A stretch of DNA of 57,993 nt from Armatimonadota bacterium (lineage in GTDB: Bacteria > Armatimonadota > Fimbriimonadia > Fimbriimonadales > Fimbriimonadaceae). The position numbers and the translations under genes are program-made. Below, piece after piece: positions 16,602-25,081 of this stretch (positions are counted from its first letter, which is position 1; each line of letters opens with the position of its first letter). The notes below the pieces were generated by a model, which ran no database searches, was not told the DNA's origin, and saw only the letters and a list, made by a program, of their open reading frames with translations. Where the stretch lies: contig JAEVZK010000101.1 of the NCBI GenBank assembly GCA_023392285.1, positions 1-57,993 of the forward strand. Reading direction: 5' to 3'.

Positions 16602-16712
16602 CCGGAACGATGGCGGCTACCCACCTCATGCGGCATTCTAACAATTTAGTGCAAAGGCATTTGAAATATTCTGTGCCTCCATTTTTAGCTCAACATTTAT
16701 GAGAATTCATCG

Positions 16713-16718
16713 TATGAT
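16713..16718 (+). promoter_or_regulatory. Putative leaderless -10 (TATGAT)
   Basis: TATGAT ends 7 bases before the ATG at 16726 in an AT-rich stretch; there is no Shine-Dalgarno sequence. Confidence 0.5.
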
Positions 16719-16725
16719 ATGAAAT

Positions 16726-17358
16726 ATGCCCATGCTCAACTTCGATGATTTAGAAGGGCTATCGAAACGAGAACGACAGGTTTTAGGGTTTGCCGCTAAT
16801 GGCTTAACCGACCCACAAATTAGTGAACGCCTTCACATCGGCTCAGAAACTGTAAAGACGTTTTGGATCAGCCTTCGGCGAAAGCTTATGGCTAAAACTC
16901 GTGCGCATGCGGTCGCCCTTGCCGCCGGGCAAATAATGGAGTCCCACCCGTTAAATTCGAACAATCCTGAGGGCCAGTTGTTGAGCGAGGCATTGGCCTA
17001 CTTTATCGCTCGTACGGATGGGCAGATTCTAAGCGCAAACATTGAATTTTTTGATGAATTAAGTTTGCGGCAAGACGAGCTATATGAAATCAACATCTTT
17101 GACATAACTTCCCCAGAGTTTGCAGAATCTGACTATTTTGCGATGCAACAATTTGAAAACTCTGGAGTGATCACTCCGTATTTCAAAGAGTTGATCCGGC
17201 GGGATGGATCCCGTGTGCCGATCATCGTCGCTGGCCGCAAATATTCTGCGATAGATGATGCGATGCTGGGATATTTTATGCCGATCCCAGCAACCATTCG
17301 GAAGGCAATTCGTCAATTGGATCTGAGTCCGCAAGAAGCGGTGATAAGGCATGACTAG
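16726..17358 (+). CDS. LuxR-type HTH regulator with C-terminal PAS-like domain
   Basis: 210 residues. The LuxR/GerE helix-turn-helix is at the N-terminus (residues ~10-65: LSKRERQVLGFAANGLTDPQ, then ISERLHIGSETVKTFWISLR). The C-terminal ~120 residues look like a PAS fold (DGQILSANIEFFDELSLRQD, IRRDGSRVPIIVAGRKY). Most regulators of this class put the sensor first and the HTH last. The gene is more AT-rich than its neighbours, with many TTT/AAT codons, which could reflect transfer. It lies next to flgE (convergent), but any role in motility is unproven. Confidence 0.85.
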   Translation: MPMLNFDDLEGLSKRERQVLGFAANGLTDPQISERLHIGSETVKTFWISLRRKLMAKTRAHAVALAAGQIMESHPLNSNNPEGQLLSEALAYFIARTDGQILSANIEFFDELSLRQDELYEINIFDITSPEFAESDYFAMQQFENSGVITPYFKELIRRDGSRVPIIVAGRKYSAIDDAMLGYFMPIPATIRKAIRQLDLSPQEAVIRHD

Positions 17359-17388
17359 ATGCCTAGCCATGCCCACCGTTTAGACGTC

Positions 17389-18678
17389 TTAGCGCTTCAT
17401 ATTGATGAGATCTTGCATCATCTCGTCGACCGTCGTCACCACGCGAGTATTGGCTTGAAATCCGCGCTGAGTGATGATCAGGTCTGAAAACTCGTTGCCG
17501 ATGTCCACATTCGACTGCTCCAGAAATCCCGCGCTTAACGCGCCACGTCCAGCTGTCGCCGGCCGGCCGATGACCGGCAGACCACTATTGTCGGAATCCT
17601 TCCACAGGTTGTTGCCTGCTCGCTCCAATCCGGCTTCGTTCGGAAAAACCGCCATAGAAATCTGGCCCAGCGCCCGAGTGAGTCCATTGCTAAAGACGCC
17701 TGTGACAATTCCGTCCGCGCCAATGGAGAAGTTGGACAGCGATCCTGGAGGAAAACCGTTTTGACCGATTGCGTTCACCTGGGCCGTCGTGTTCAAGTTG
17801 CTAATTCGCGACAGATCCATCGTGATCGGCAGTGCGGAGGCTCCGTTTGTTCCGGGAACATTGATGTTGAATGACCCGCTCGCATTGACAAGGGTTCCCC
17901 CATCATTGAAGTAGAGAGGAGCGCTGCCGGGGCTGGAAGAGCTACCAACCGAAACGCCCGTATCGGGAGTCCCTTCGAAAGCTTCCCAGTCCCAGCTCGA
18001 AGTCGCACCCGCCGGAGGCGTACCAGTCGGAGGGACCGCGTGATTGGAAAACTTAATTGAAATGTCGTGCGAGTTGCCCAAGCCATCGTAGACCGTCACC
18101 TGGGTAACGTAGGTCGCGGTTGCGTCCGAACTCGCATCCAAGTTGCCGCCAAAGGCCATTTGAGTCGTAGCTTGCACCGAGTTGAGCAGCCCGAGCGGGA
18201 TGTTCAGGGATGCAGTTGCATTGATCGGCGATGTCGTGTCGATGTTACCGTTGGCGTCGGCAGTCCATCCTAGGAGCCGCTGTCCCGTTGCTCGATTGAC
18301 GATGTCGCCATTGGAGTCGAGGTCGAAGCCTCCATCCCGGGTATAGCTGATTTGGGAGCCATTGCTGACCATGAAAAATCCGCTGCCTTGAATGGCGAGA
18401 TCCGTCGGACGATTGGTCGCGCTCAAAGAACCTTGCGACGTGTTCACGTCCGTTCCATTCACATTGACACCAAGTCCGAACTGAGTCGGATTGATGCCAC
18501 CGAGTCCCTCTGAGGGACGGGTCGCCCCGCGCACAGTCTGCGCGATCATATCCTGAAATGTGACGCGGCTTGATTTGTATGCGGTCGTATTGATGTTGGC
18601 AAGGTTGTTGCCGATCACGTTCATGCGCGTTTGCTGCGCTTTGATGCTGGCGACGCCAGCAAGCATGGCTTGAAGCAT
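17389..18678 (-). CDS. flgE: Flagellar hook protein FlgE
   Basis: 429 residues. The N-terminal Flg_bb_rod motif (MLQAMLAGVASIKAQQTRMN, VIGNNLANINTTAYKSSRVT) and C-terminal rod motif (EQSNVDIGNEFSDLIITQRG, FQANTRVVTTVDEMMQDLIN) are both intact. Between them is the D1/D2 hook region with FlgE-type TDLAIQGSGFFMV and TRDGGFDLDSNGDIV. It polymerises into the hook that joins rod and filament. No other flagellar structural gene is adjacent, so flgE is detached from the usual flgD/flgK cluster. An AGGAG lies ~13 bases before the ATG, and a long structured leader lies further upstream. Confidence 0.95.
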   Translation of the reverse strand: MLQAMLAGVASIKAQQTRMNVIGNNLANINTTAYKSSRVTFQDMIAQTVRGATRPSEGLGGINPTQFGLGVNVNGTDVNTSQGSLSATNRPTDLAIQGSGFFMVSNGSQISYTRDGGFDLDSNGDIVNRATGQRLLGWTADANGNIDTTSPINATASLNIPLGLLNSVQATTQMAFGGNLDASSDATATYVTQVTVYDGLGNSHDISIKFSNHAVPPTGTPPAGATSSWDWEAFEGTPDTGVSVGSSSSPGSAPLYFNDGGTLVNASGSFNINVPGTNGASALPITMDLSRISNLNTTAQVNAIGQNGFPPGSLSNFSIGADGIVTGVFSNGLTRALGQISMAVFPNEAGLERAGNNLWKDSDNSGLPVIGRPATAGRGALSAGFLEQSNVDIGNEFSDLIITQRGFQANTRVVTTVDEMMQDLINMKR

Positions 18679-18765
18679 ATTCTCTGTCTTTCTCCTGATG
18701 TTCTTTCGAACTTAGTCGGGAAAGAAGTCGAGATAACCACTTCTGGATTAGCTCATGCACTCGAG

Positions 18766-18856
18766 GCTTTCACCCCGATCCTGCCTGTTCTTTCTTACCC
18801 GTCTAAATAACAGGTCGGCAGGATACGGTGCGATCCTTACCCTTCAGGGTGAAAGC
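18766..18856 (-). promoter_or_regulatory. Structured 5' leader of flgE with competing helices
   Basis: In the transcript direction, GCTTTCACCC (18856-18847) is perfectly complementary to GGGTGAAAGC (18775-18766), closing a ~90-nt domain. Inside, ATCCTGCC (minus strand 18824-18817 region) pairs with GGCAGGAT (18785-18778), continued by 4 further pairs across a 4-nt bulge. The 5' arm can instead fold locally as ACCC-TGAA-GGGT (18850-18839), so the two folds exclude each other. Two GGGTAAG copies are also present. It lies ~90 bases upstream of flgE. It does not match the c-di-GMP-I, c-di-GMP-II or other riboswitch consensus that I know. It could also be read on the plus strand. Confidence 0.55.
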
Positions 18857-18868
18857 TAAAGTCGATTA

Positions 18869-19669
18869 CTAGGATTGGGCGGCTTTCCTTCCGTGCTGAC
18901 GCCTCGCTAACCAAATCACCATCAGCACAGCTCCCCAAAGCGGCGCGAACGCGGTGAGCCAAATCAGCGCCGCGCCAAGCAGCCTAAACACATTCCCCGC
19001 CGAGCTGAGGGCTGAGTTCAGAGCGTCTTTGCTCCAACTCGAGCTTGCGGCAGCTGCTCGCATCGCGTCTGGATTTTGCTGAATCGCCAATTCAATACTC
19101 GACATGCGAGCTTGAGAAACTAACGCATTCTTCTGCTCGAGCAACCGGGCGAGGTCGTGCTGCGTTTCGGGCGTCTGGCGTCCACGTGCCTTCTCCATTT
19201 GCGCATCGACGTTAAGGATATCTTCCGTCACATCCGCAGCCGTGATTTGCTTGCTGACCACCCGTCCCAATTTCTGGATCGTGGTCATAGCAGATTCGAA
19301 CGATTCTTCCGGGACTCTTAGAGTCAGGTAGATGGAAGGATGATCGCTTGCGAGATCGTTGCCGACTTCTTTGGCGACATAGCCTCGCATTCCACGCACC
19401 ACTTCGGCAATGGTGGAGTCGGCTTTGCTAACGTCCTCGACCGTCACGCCGACCTGCGCCGATCTCACCGTGTTTCGTCGAGCACCGGTTTCTCTTGCCG
19501 CATCGTGCAAGGGTGACGAAATGTAACCATTCAAGCCCTTCATCTCCTGCGGGGCTGCGGATGAAGCGCCGTCGGCCACGGCTTCGTTATCAGACGGTTT
19601 GCCACATCCAAAGATCGTGATGCACACGGCCAGCGTGATCAATGCGTGATTCTTGTTAAAGCTTCTCAA
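18869..19669 (-). CDS. DUF4349 lipoprotein
   Basis: About 266 residues from a TTG at 19669, which has GGAGG spaced 6 bases upstream. The frame extends 8 codons further, but with no ribosome site. The signal ends in the lipobox IFGC, so the mature protein is lipid-anchored. DUF4349 features follow: VTVEDVSKADSTIAEVVRGM, SIYLTLRVPEESFESAM and a coiled-coil stretch (~residues 150-200). The C-terminus has one or two membrane helices (LLGAALIWLTAFAPLWGAVL) and a basic tail. Function unknown. It lies between flgE and the DUF1290 gene on the same strand. Confidence 0.85.
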   Translation of the reverse strand: MRSFNKNHALITLAVCITIFGCGKPSDNEAVADGASSAAPQEMKGLNGYISSPLHDAARETGARRNTVRSAQVGVTVEDVSKADSTIAEVVRGMRGYVAKEVGNDLASDHPSIYLTLRVPEESFESAMTTIQKLGRVVSKQITAADVTEDILNVDAQMEKARGRQTPETQHDLARLLEQKNALVSQARMSSIELAIQQNPDAMRAAAASSSWSKDALNSALSSAGNVFRLLGAALIWLTAFAPLWGAVLMVIWLARRQHGRKAAQS

Positions 19670-19759
19670 AATACACCTCCAGTGTTCTCTCAAGCAAGAG
19701 AAGTGTAAATTGAGTGCCGTTCCAAACGGGCGCCGTTCAGTCGGATTTTCCTAAGACCG

Positions 19760-20185
19760 CTATGATCCAGATTCTGCCTGTAGGTTGGCCTGCGCTTTGG
19801 CCTGAGCAGCCAAGTCGAGCAGGCGCTTTCGCTCCCGAGCATCTTGGTAACGAGTGAGCAGGACCCGCCGGATGAGGCTCAAGTTCGTAAAGATACGAGA
19901 ACCGAGCACCAACGCGACCGCTAGGAATAGGTCGAGACCGATGTAGTCACCCAAAAACGCCATTCCGAATGCAATCGCAATGTTGGAGATAAAGCCGGTC
20001 AAAAACACCTCGTTGGTGTACTTCCCTTCTAAGCCGCTTCGAATCCCTCCACAAATGGTATCGAAACCTGCCAGGCATGCCACCGCAAGATATTGGCCCG
20101 TGTATCCCCCCTGAGGGCCGACTTTGAGGATGAACGCGGCAATCGCGCCTACGACCAATCCAACAATGGGTAGGAGAAAAATCAT
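19760..20185 (-). CDS. DUF1290 small integral membrane protein (Sbp-like)
   Basis: 141 residues with four hydrophobic helices in the first ~110 residues (FLLPIVGLVVGAIAAFIL, LAVACLAGFDTICGGIRSGL), the DUF1290/Sbp signature, then a cytoplasmic charged tail rich in Ala, Gln and Lys. Sbp-type genes commonly sit beside DUF881 genes near division genes in Gram-positive bacteria. Here the start overlaps the DUF881 stop as ATGA. It is the last gene of the wall/division cluster. Function not established. Confidence 0.88.
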   Translation of the reverse strand: MIFLLPIVGLVVGAIAAFILKVGPQGGYTGQYLAVACLAGFDTICGGIRSGLEGKYTNEVFLTGFISNIAIAFGMAFLGDYIGLDLFLAVALVLGSRIFTNLSLIRRVLLTRYQDARERKRLLDLAAQAKAQANLQAESGS

Positions 20186-20934
20186 TTGGCCTCGGTCGGC
20201 ACCCGACCAAACTTGCGAGATGTCGAACCAGCGTAAGCGATCATCTTCATATCTTTAACTTGCTCGATCATCACCATGCTCGGGTCGGTCTGCTTGATTT
20301 CATCGAGGATTCCGCCTGGCAAGTTCATGCCTCCCAGCAGGGCGGCTGGATCACCGATGGCTCGGATCACAAAGGGCGAGGCAATGTGAACATTATCAAA
20401 ATAGATGACGGGACCGGCACATCGGAAGGATGTGGTCGCGGCGACTCGCTGACCATTGACGTCGACTGCCTCCGCCCCTGAAGCGAACAACTCGTTGGTG
20501 ACTTTCAGGATGTCCACATCGTGAATGATGTTGTCGTTGCCTCCGAAACCAGAGAGTTGCCGTTTGCTATCGAGTAAGGTCACCTTGATGCCTGGACCCT
20601 GCAAGTCGGTGAGGGCGGCAAAGGCTTTAGCCTCGTTTAAGCTTTCATTGAGAACGTTCGCTGACTTGCTGTTGTCGCCTACCGCCTTCTGTAGGCGCGA
20701 ATTCTCGTCTCGAAGTTTGCTGACCTCCGAGGAAAGCTGGATATATTTCTGCTGAATATCGTCTTGGCCAGTGTTGAATCGCACCCGCTGATCATTTCCC
20801 AGCAGGCTGAACCGCGAGCCCCGGTTCGTCGCAGTAATCGATGCAGTCACGAGCATAAAGCCAAGCACCAGCGACAGTGCGGTGACTGGCATGACCCAGT
20901 TATTGGCAGAATTGCGACCAGCGAACGATTTCAT
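20182..20934 (-). CDS. DUF881 division-cluster protein
   Basis: 250 residues: a membrane anchor at ~15-33 (PVTALSLVLGFMLVTASI), a coiled coil at ~60-95 (YIQLSSEVSKLRDENSRLQK), then the DUF881 domain (GPGIKVTLLDS, NELFASGAEAVDVNGQRVA, VIRAIGDPAAL). DUF881 proteins are found next to sbp and division genes in many Gram-positives; the role is unknown but presumably envelope-related. The overlaps with ftsQ (20931-20934) and DUF1290 (20182-20185) are both ATGA couplings. Confidence 0.88.
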   Translation of the reverse strand: MKSFAGRNSANNWVMPVTALSLVLGFMLVTASITATNRGSRFSLLGNDQRVRFNTGQDDIQQKYIQLSSEVSKLRDENSRLQKAVGDNSKSANVLNESLNEAKAFAALTDLQGPGIKVTLLDSKRQLSGFGGNDNIIHDVDILKVTNELFASGAEAVDVNGQRVAATTSFRCAGPVIYFDNVHIASPFVIRAIGDPAALLGGMNLPGGILDEIKQTDPSMVMIEQVKDMKMIAYAGSTSRKFGRVPTEAK

Positions 20935-21653
20935 CTTTCCTTCTTGTACGTCTTGACAGGGGCACTTGGCGCGGTGAGATCGAAGCTTTGCAAACCGTCG
21001 AGCACGCCGGGATTCTGTTCCCGAAAATCTTGGAGGATGCGGAGCTTGTTCTCAAAGTCATCGGTGGAGCCGAGGATAACGAGACCGTTCCGTATTCTTA
21101 AGCATAGCGCACCATCGCGATTGTACGAAATCTTTAACGATTCTTTCGGTTCGATCTGCTTAATTTTTAGGGCGAGCTGCGCCAGACGGCCAACTGGCGA
21201 TGAGCCAGCAATCGTGAGGGTTGTCGGCGGTGGGGCAGGAAGGATGATTTCAGGAAGGTCAGCCGATACCTCGGCCGTTCGATAGATCACGCCTTGTCGA
21301 TCCATCGCCATAGGTACGGGACCTCGAACCCGAGCTACCGAGGAGCGATAGACCACTTTCAAGTGGCCGCGACCAAGCAGATTCTGGGAGTATTCGGCGT
21401 GATCGACCGCTTGGATTCGCTGGACTTCGGTTTCAATGCGTCGTGCATTCACGTGCACCCAGGGCTGATTATTAAGCTGGGCCAGAATACGCTGAACTTC
21501 CGGGCGATCTTCGTCTCTGGCACCTGAGACATACACCTTGCTGACGCTCGTAAGCGAGCTCGTGGTGAACCCCGTCGCCAAAGCCACCACCAACGCAATG
21601 GTAAGGAATGGAGTCGGTTTCAAGCGAGTTCGCTTGCGTTTACGCTTTGGCAT
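20931..21653 (-). CDS. ftsQ: Cell division protein FtsQ/DivIB
   Basis: 240 residues. A highly basic cytoplasmic N-terminus (MPKRKRKRTRLK) and one membrane helix (~17-37) are followed by a POTRA-like region (SVSKVYVSGARDEDRPEVQR, WVHVNARRIETEVQRIQAVD). FtsQ links early and late divisome proteins at the septum. The sequence is divergent, and assignment leans on architecture and position right after murC-ddl, the classic place for ftsQ. It overlaps murC-ddl by 14 bases and DUF881 by 4. Confidence 0.85.
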   Translation of the reverse strand: MPKRKRKRTRLKPTPFLTIALVVALATGFTTSSLTSVSKVYVSGARDEDRPEVQRILAQLNNQPWVHVNARRIETEVQRIQAVDHAEYSQNLLGRGHLKVVYRSSVARVRGPVPMAMDRQGVIYRTAEVSADLPEIILPAPPPTTLTIAGSSPVGRLAQLALKIKQIEPKESLKISYNRDGALCLRIRNGLVILGSTDDFENKLRILQDFREQNPGVLDGLQSFDLTAPSAPVKTYKKER

Positions 21654-23958
21654 AGCGGGAAATCGCGTCCTCCATCAACCATTCGCACAGATCGCCGAAT
21701 TCGATTCCAGCTGCCTTTGCGCTATTTGGCAGCAAACTGGTAGCCGTCATGCCCGGAAGGGTGTTGACCTCGAGCACATAGATCGTGTGGTCCTGGCGCA
21801 CGATCATATCCGTCCTCGTCGCTCCTTCGCAGCGGAGCGCACGGTGGGCGCACAAGGCAATTTCTTTTGCTTGTTCCAATATTTCCTCTGGCAGTCTCGC
21901 CGGAACAATTTCTTCTGTCGCTCCAGGCATGTACTTCGAGGCAAAATCATATTTGCCGCTCACCGGTGCGATCTCCACCGGCGGCAGGGCTCTATCTCCT
22001 AACACGGGCACCGATATTTCCATGCCTGTGATCCATTCTTCTACAAGACAAGAAGAATCGTATTGCAAAGCTCTGTCGATTGCCGCTGAAACTTCGTCGT
22101 CCCCCTTTACAAAGCTCAGTCCGACTGTCGAGCCCTGAGCATTTGGTTTCACGATCACGGGCGCTGAAGGCACGTCAGGGTGGCAATCTTTCGAGACAAG
22201 AACTCCATTAGGCACTCGAATGCCTACCTGTTGCAGGAGCTTCTTAGTTAACTCCTTATCCATGGCAACCGCGCTCGCTTGAATGCCCGATCCAGTGTAT
22301 GGGACGTGCAGTAGTTCGCAAAGCCCTTGAATCGCTCCATCTTCGGCGTGCGTCCCATGAACGGCTAGAAACAAAACGTCGGGCCGGTCGGCTCCCGTAA
22401 GCTCACCTAGGCTGCCGGATTTCGCGATCAACGCATGCAAGTCGATGAGCTTCACCTGATGCCCCTTCCCGCGCAACGCATCCGCTACCGACCTTCCCGA
22501 TAGAATCGATACTTCCCTCTCCGCAGAGTTGCCACCGTAGATGACTGCGACCTTTAACCCCCCTCCAGCCACGGACGGGGTGCTTAGAGCGGGCTTACGA
22601 CCCATTTCCTTGACGAACGCCGGAGCGAACTCCGCGATGTTGCCCGCTCCCATACCAACGACGAGATCCCCTGCCCGGACCATTTGTGCAACCTTGTGCG
22701 GCAGAAGATGTCGATTCGGCACATAATGCACCGGCTTTGAGACTAATTCGGCTATCCTCGCAGAGCTAACTCCCGCGATCGGATCTTCTCTCGCCGGGTA
22801 GATATCCGTCAACACCACTTGATCTGCCAAGCTCAACGCATCAGCAAATTCTTTTATCAGGGGCTCGGTACGCGAGTAGAGGTGCGGCTGATACACCACG
22901 ATCAGTCGTCGGTCGGGATACTTGTCCCGCAACGCGCCAATGCTGGCCACGATTTCAGTGGGATGATGCGCGTAGTCGTCGACCACCGTCACCGGGCCGT
23001 CCAAGACCACTTGAAGCCGTCGCTCCGCACCACGGAAGTGGGCTATTCCCTCGTCGAGAGCGGACGTGACGTTCGCGCCCGTACAGCTGATGGCTGCGAG
23101 AGCCCCAGTTGCGTTGACCCAATTATGCCGCCCGGGAGCAGCAAGGAAGCTCGACCACTTCTCGCTCGATCCAGGCTGAAGTGGATCCTCATAAAGAGCG
23201 CCTGAATAGGCCCTCTTTTGGCCCGGAAAATCGGCGGCCACTTCTCGGGCACCCTCGCTCTCCTCGCAGTACACGAGCACCCCATCGACCGGCAAGCTGG
23301 CCACGAACCGAAACACACTGCCCTTCAGGTTCTCCCAAGTCCCGTGGTAATCGACATGATCCAATTCTAGGTTGGTGAGCACCACGACCTGCGGGTCGAT
23401 ATCATGGAAAGCGTCGTAAGCCTCGCAGGCTTCGACCACCGCCCACTCGCCCGTACCTTCTACGACGGGGCCATTCCACTGCGGGATTGCCGCGCCAACG
23501 ACCACGAGAGGGTCGATTCCGGCTGCGATTAGGCCGGCGCCGATCATGCCCGTAGTGGTCGTCTTCCCGTGAGTTCCCGTCACGGCGATCACTTTCTTGT
23601 CTCGCAGCAACCATCCTAAGGCTTGCGAGCGACGGAATATAGGGGCGCCTACTTCTCTCGCACGTTGCACTTCAGGGCTGTTTGCAAGATCGATTGCGTC
23701 GGTCAAAACTACGGCATGGCGAGCCTCGATACCGTCACCTGAATGGCCGATGCGAACGTCAATTCCTTCAGCAATTAGCCGATCAGTCTCGGGTGACATC
23801 GTCGAATCCGTGCCTGCCACGTCAAAGCCACGATGCTTCAGCATCCGCGCAAGCGCGCTCATTCCCGCTCCCCCGATCCCCACCAGAAAGAAAGAGGTCC
23901 GCCCATCGAGCTCCGCCCGATCCGCAAAGGCTTCCTTAATTTCTGCAGCTTTTCTCAT
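21640..23958 (-). CDS. murC-ddl: Bifunctional MurC-Ddl fusion: UDP-MurNAc--L-Ala ligase / D-Ala--D-Ala ligase
   Basis: 772 residues. The MurC half (~1-455) has FFLVGIGGAGMSALARML, the P-loop VTGTHGKTTTTGMIG and DDYAHHPTEI. A short linker leads to the Ddl half (~465-772) with VIYGGNSAEREVSILSG, the ATP-grasp segments VHGTHAEDGAIQGL and KPNAQGSTVGLSFV, TRTDMIVR and YVLEVNTLPGMTATSLLP. The first half adds L-Ala to UDP-MurNAc; the second makes the D-Ala-D-Ala dipeptide used by MurF, encoded in the same cluster. A MurC-Ddl fusion is known from chlamydiae. murB, often between these genes, is missing here. Confidence 0.95.
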   Translation of the reverse strand: MRKAAEIKEAFADRAELDGRTSFFLVGIGGAGMSALARMLKHRGFDVAGTDSTMSPETDRLIAEGIDVRIGHSGDGIEARHAVVLTDAIDLANSPEVQRAREVGAPIFRRSQALGWLLRDKKVIAVTGTHGKTTTTGMIGAGLIAAGIDPLVVVGAAIPQWNGPVVEGTGEWAVVEACEAYDAFHDIDPQVVVLTNLELDHVDYHGTWENLKGSVFRFVASLPVDGVLVYCEESEGAREVAADFPGQKRAYSGALYEDPLQPGSSEKWSSFLAAPGRHNWVNATGALAAISCTGANVTSALDEGIAHFRGAERRLQVVLDGPVTVVDDYAHHPTEIVASIGALRDKYPDRRLIVVYQPHLYSRTEPLIKEFADALSLADQVVLTDIYPAREDPIAGVSSARIAELVSKPVHYVPNRHLLPHKVAQMVRAGDLVVGMGAGNIAEFAPAFVKEMGRKPALSTPSVAGGGLKVAVIYGGNSAEREVSILSGRSVADALRGKGHQVKLIDLHALIAKSGSLGELTGADRPDVLFLAVHGTHAEDGAIQGLCELLHVPYTGSGIQASAVAMDKELTKKLLQQVGIRVPNGVLVSKDCHPDVPSAPVIVKPNAQGSTVGLSFVKGDDEVSAAIDRALQYDSSCLVEEWITGMEISVPVLGDRALPPVEIAPVSGKYDFASKYMPGATEEIVPARLPEEILEQAKEIALCAHRALRCEGATRTDMIVRQDHTIYVLEVNTLPGMTATSLLPNSAKAAGIEFGDLCEWLMEDAISRYAKA

Positions 23959-24019
23959 CTTCGTTCGTGTAACCTTCGCCCTTCCCGCAACTTAAAATCC
24001 TCGCCGACCCGCAGAAGTG

Positions 24020-25081
24020 TCATCGTGCTGCGGCCTCGATCTGTCCCAGAATTCGTTCGGTTGCGTCTGGTATATCCCACTCTCCCAGCTTTTCGGCTGC
24101 TGAATTCCTGGCGCTTTCATCGTTCCACCAATGACTTATTGCCGCCGCGGTTGCGGGAAACGGTTCCTTCTCTTGCTCGGTAACGCTTGCCGCTCCCAAA
24201 TTCTCAAATTCTTTCGCATTATGGAGCTGATGCTGATCAGCAGAAGTTGGGAGGGGTACAAGCACACTCGGAAGACGAAAAAGAGCCAGTTCAGCTAATG
24301 TCCCGCCACTCCTGCATACGACAAGTCTGGCCTGGCAATAAGCAGCCGTAATCTCTTCTGTTTCAAGGTAAGGGCTCACTTCGTAATGGTTGAGTCCAAG
24401 GCCCTTTACCCGAGCCTGCGTCTCGGCAAAATGGTTCGGACCCGACGCATGAATGACTCGACCGCCAAAGCCACTCTCCTTCACCGCGACCGGTACTGCT
24501 TCGTTGAGGTACGCCGAGCCCTGCGATCCACCCAACACTAGCAGAACCGAATCCTCTATTCGATCGCGAGCAGCCGCCGTCCGCAGCTCTTTTCGGATCG
24601 GCTGCCCGACTCGCAGCACTGGCCGATCGGTATAAAACCGTTCGGTCGTCCGAAACACCGAGAGAAACGCGCTGGCCGCCTTCCCGAACATCCGGTTCGT
24701 CCGGCCGGGAACCGAGTTACTCTCGTGAATCACGTAGGGCACCTTAAGAGAACGCGCCGCCGACAAAATGGGCGCCGCCGAATATCCCCCGGTCGAGAAA
24801 ATGATGTCCGCTTTCGAAGCAGCCACGTATCGCTTCGCCAGCCTCCGAGCTTTGATGAGGCGAGATAAAGCTTTCCAGCCCTTCAGAGTCTTCAGAGACC
24901 AAAGCGGCTCGGACGGAAAACCTTTGAATAGAAAGCCTCGAGCTTCACAAAGCTTCCCTTCTTGGCCGCGATTAGATCCAAGATAGAGCAGCTCGTATCC
25001 CCGTTCTGCTGCCGTGCGGGCAACCTCAAGCGCGGGATAAACGTGACCGCCGGTGCCACCGCCTGTGACGATTAGGCGCAA
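24020..25081 (-). CDS. murG: UDP-GlcNAc--MurNAc-(pentapeptide) pyrophosphoryl-undecaprenol GlcNAc transferase
   Basis: 353 residues, opening with the glycine loop VTGGGTGGHVYPALEVA and GSNRGQEGKLCEARGFLF. HESNSVPGRTNR and the C-terminal CRSGGTLAELALFRLPSVL followed by LPTSADQHQLHNA form the UDP-GlcNAc site. It adds GlcNAc to lipid I to make lipid II at the inner membrane face. The start is fixed by the glycine loop, so the 56-base overlap with the 3' end of ftsW is real. It ends 61 bases before murC-ddl. Confidence 0.96.
   Translation of the reverse strand: MRLIVTGGGTGGHVYPALEVARTAAERGYELLYLGSNRGQEGKLCEARGFLFKGFPSEPLWSLKTLKGWKALSRLIKARRLAKRYVAASKADIIFSTGGYSAAPILSAARSLKVPYVIHESNSVPGRTNRMFGKAASAFLSVFRTTERFYTDRPVLRVGQPIRKELRTAAARDRIEDSVLLVLGGSQGSAYLNEAVPVAVKESGFGGRVIHASGPNHFAETQARVKGLGLNHYEVSPYLETEEITAAYCQARLVVCRSGGTLAELALFRLPSVLVPLPTSADQHQLHNAKEFENLGAASVTEQEKEPFPATAAAISHWWNDESARNSAAEKLGEWDIPDATERILGQIEAAAR

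Noticed and set aside
18766..18856. c-di-GMP riboswitch (GEMM-I) upstream of flgE
   Set aside because: The conserved GCAAAC, GNRA tetraloop receptor and GACGCAAAGC segments are not present on either strand, so I list it only as an unassigned structured leader.
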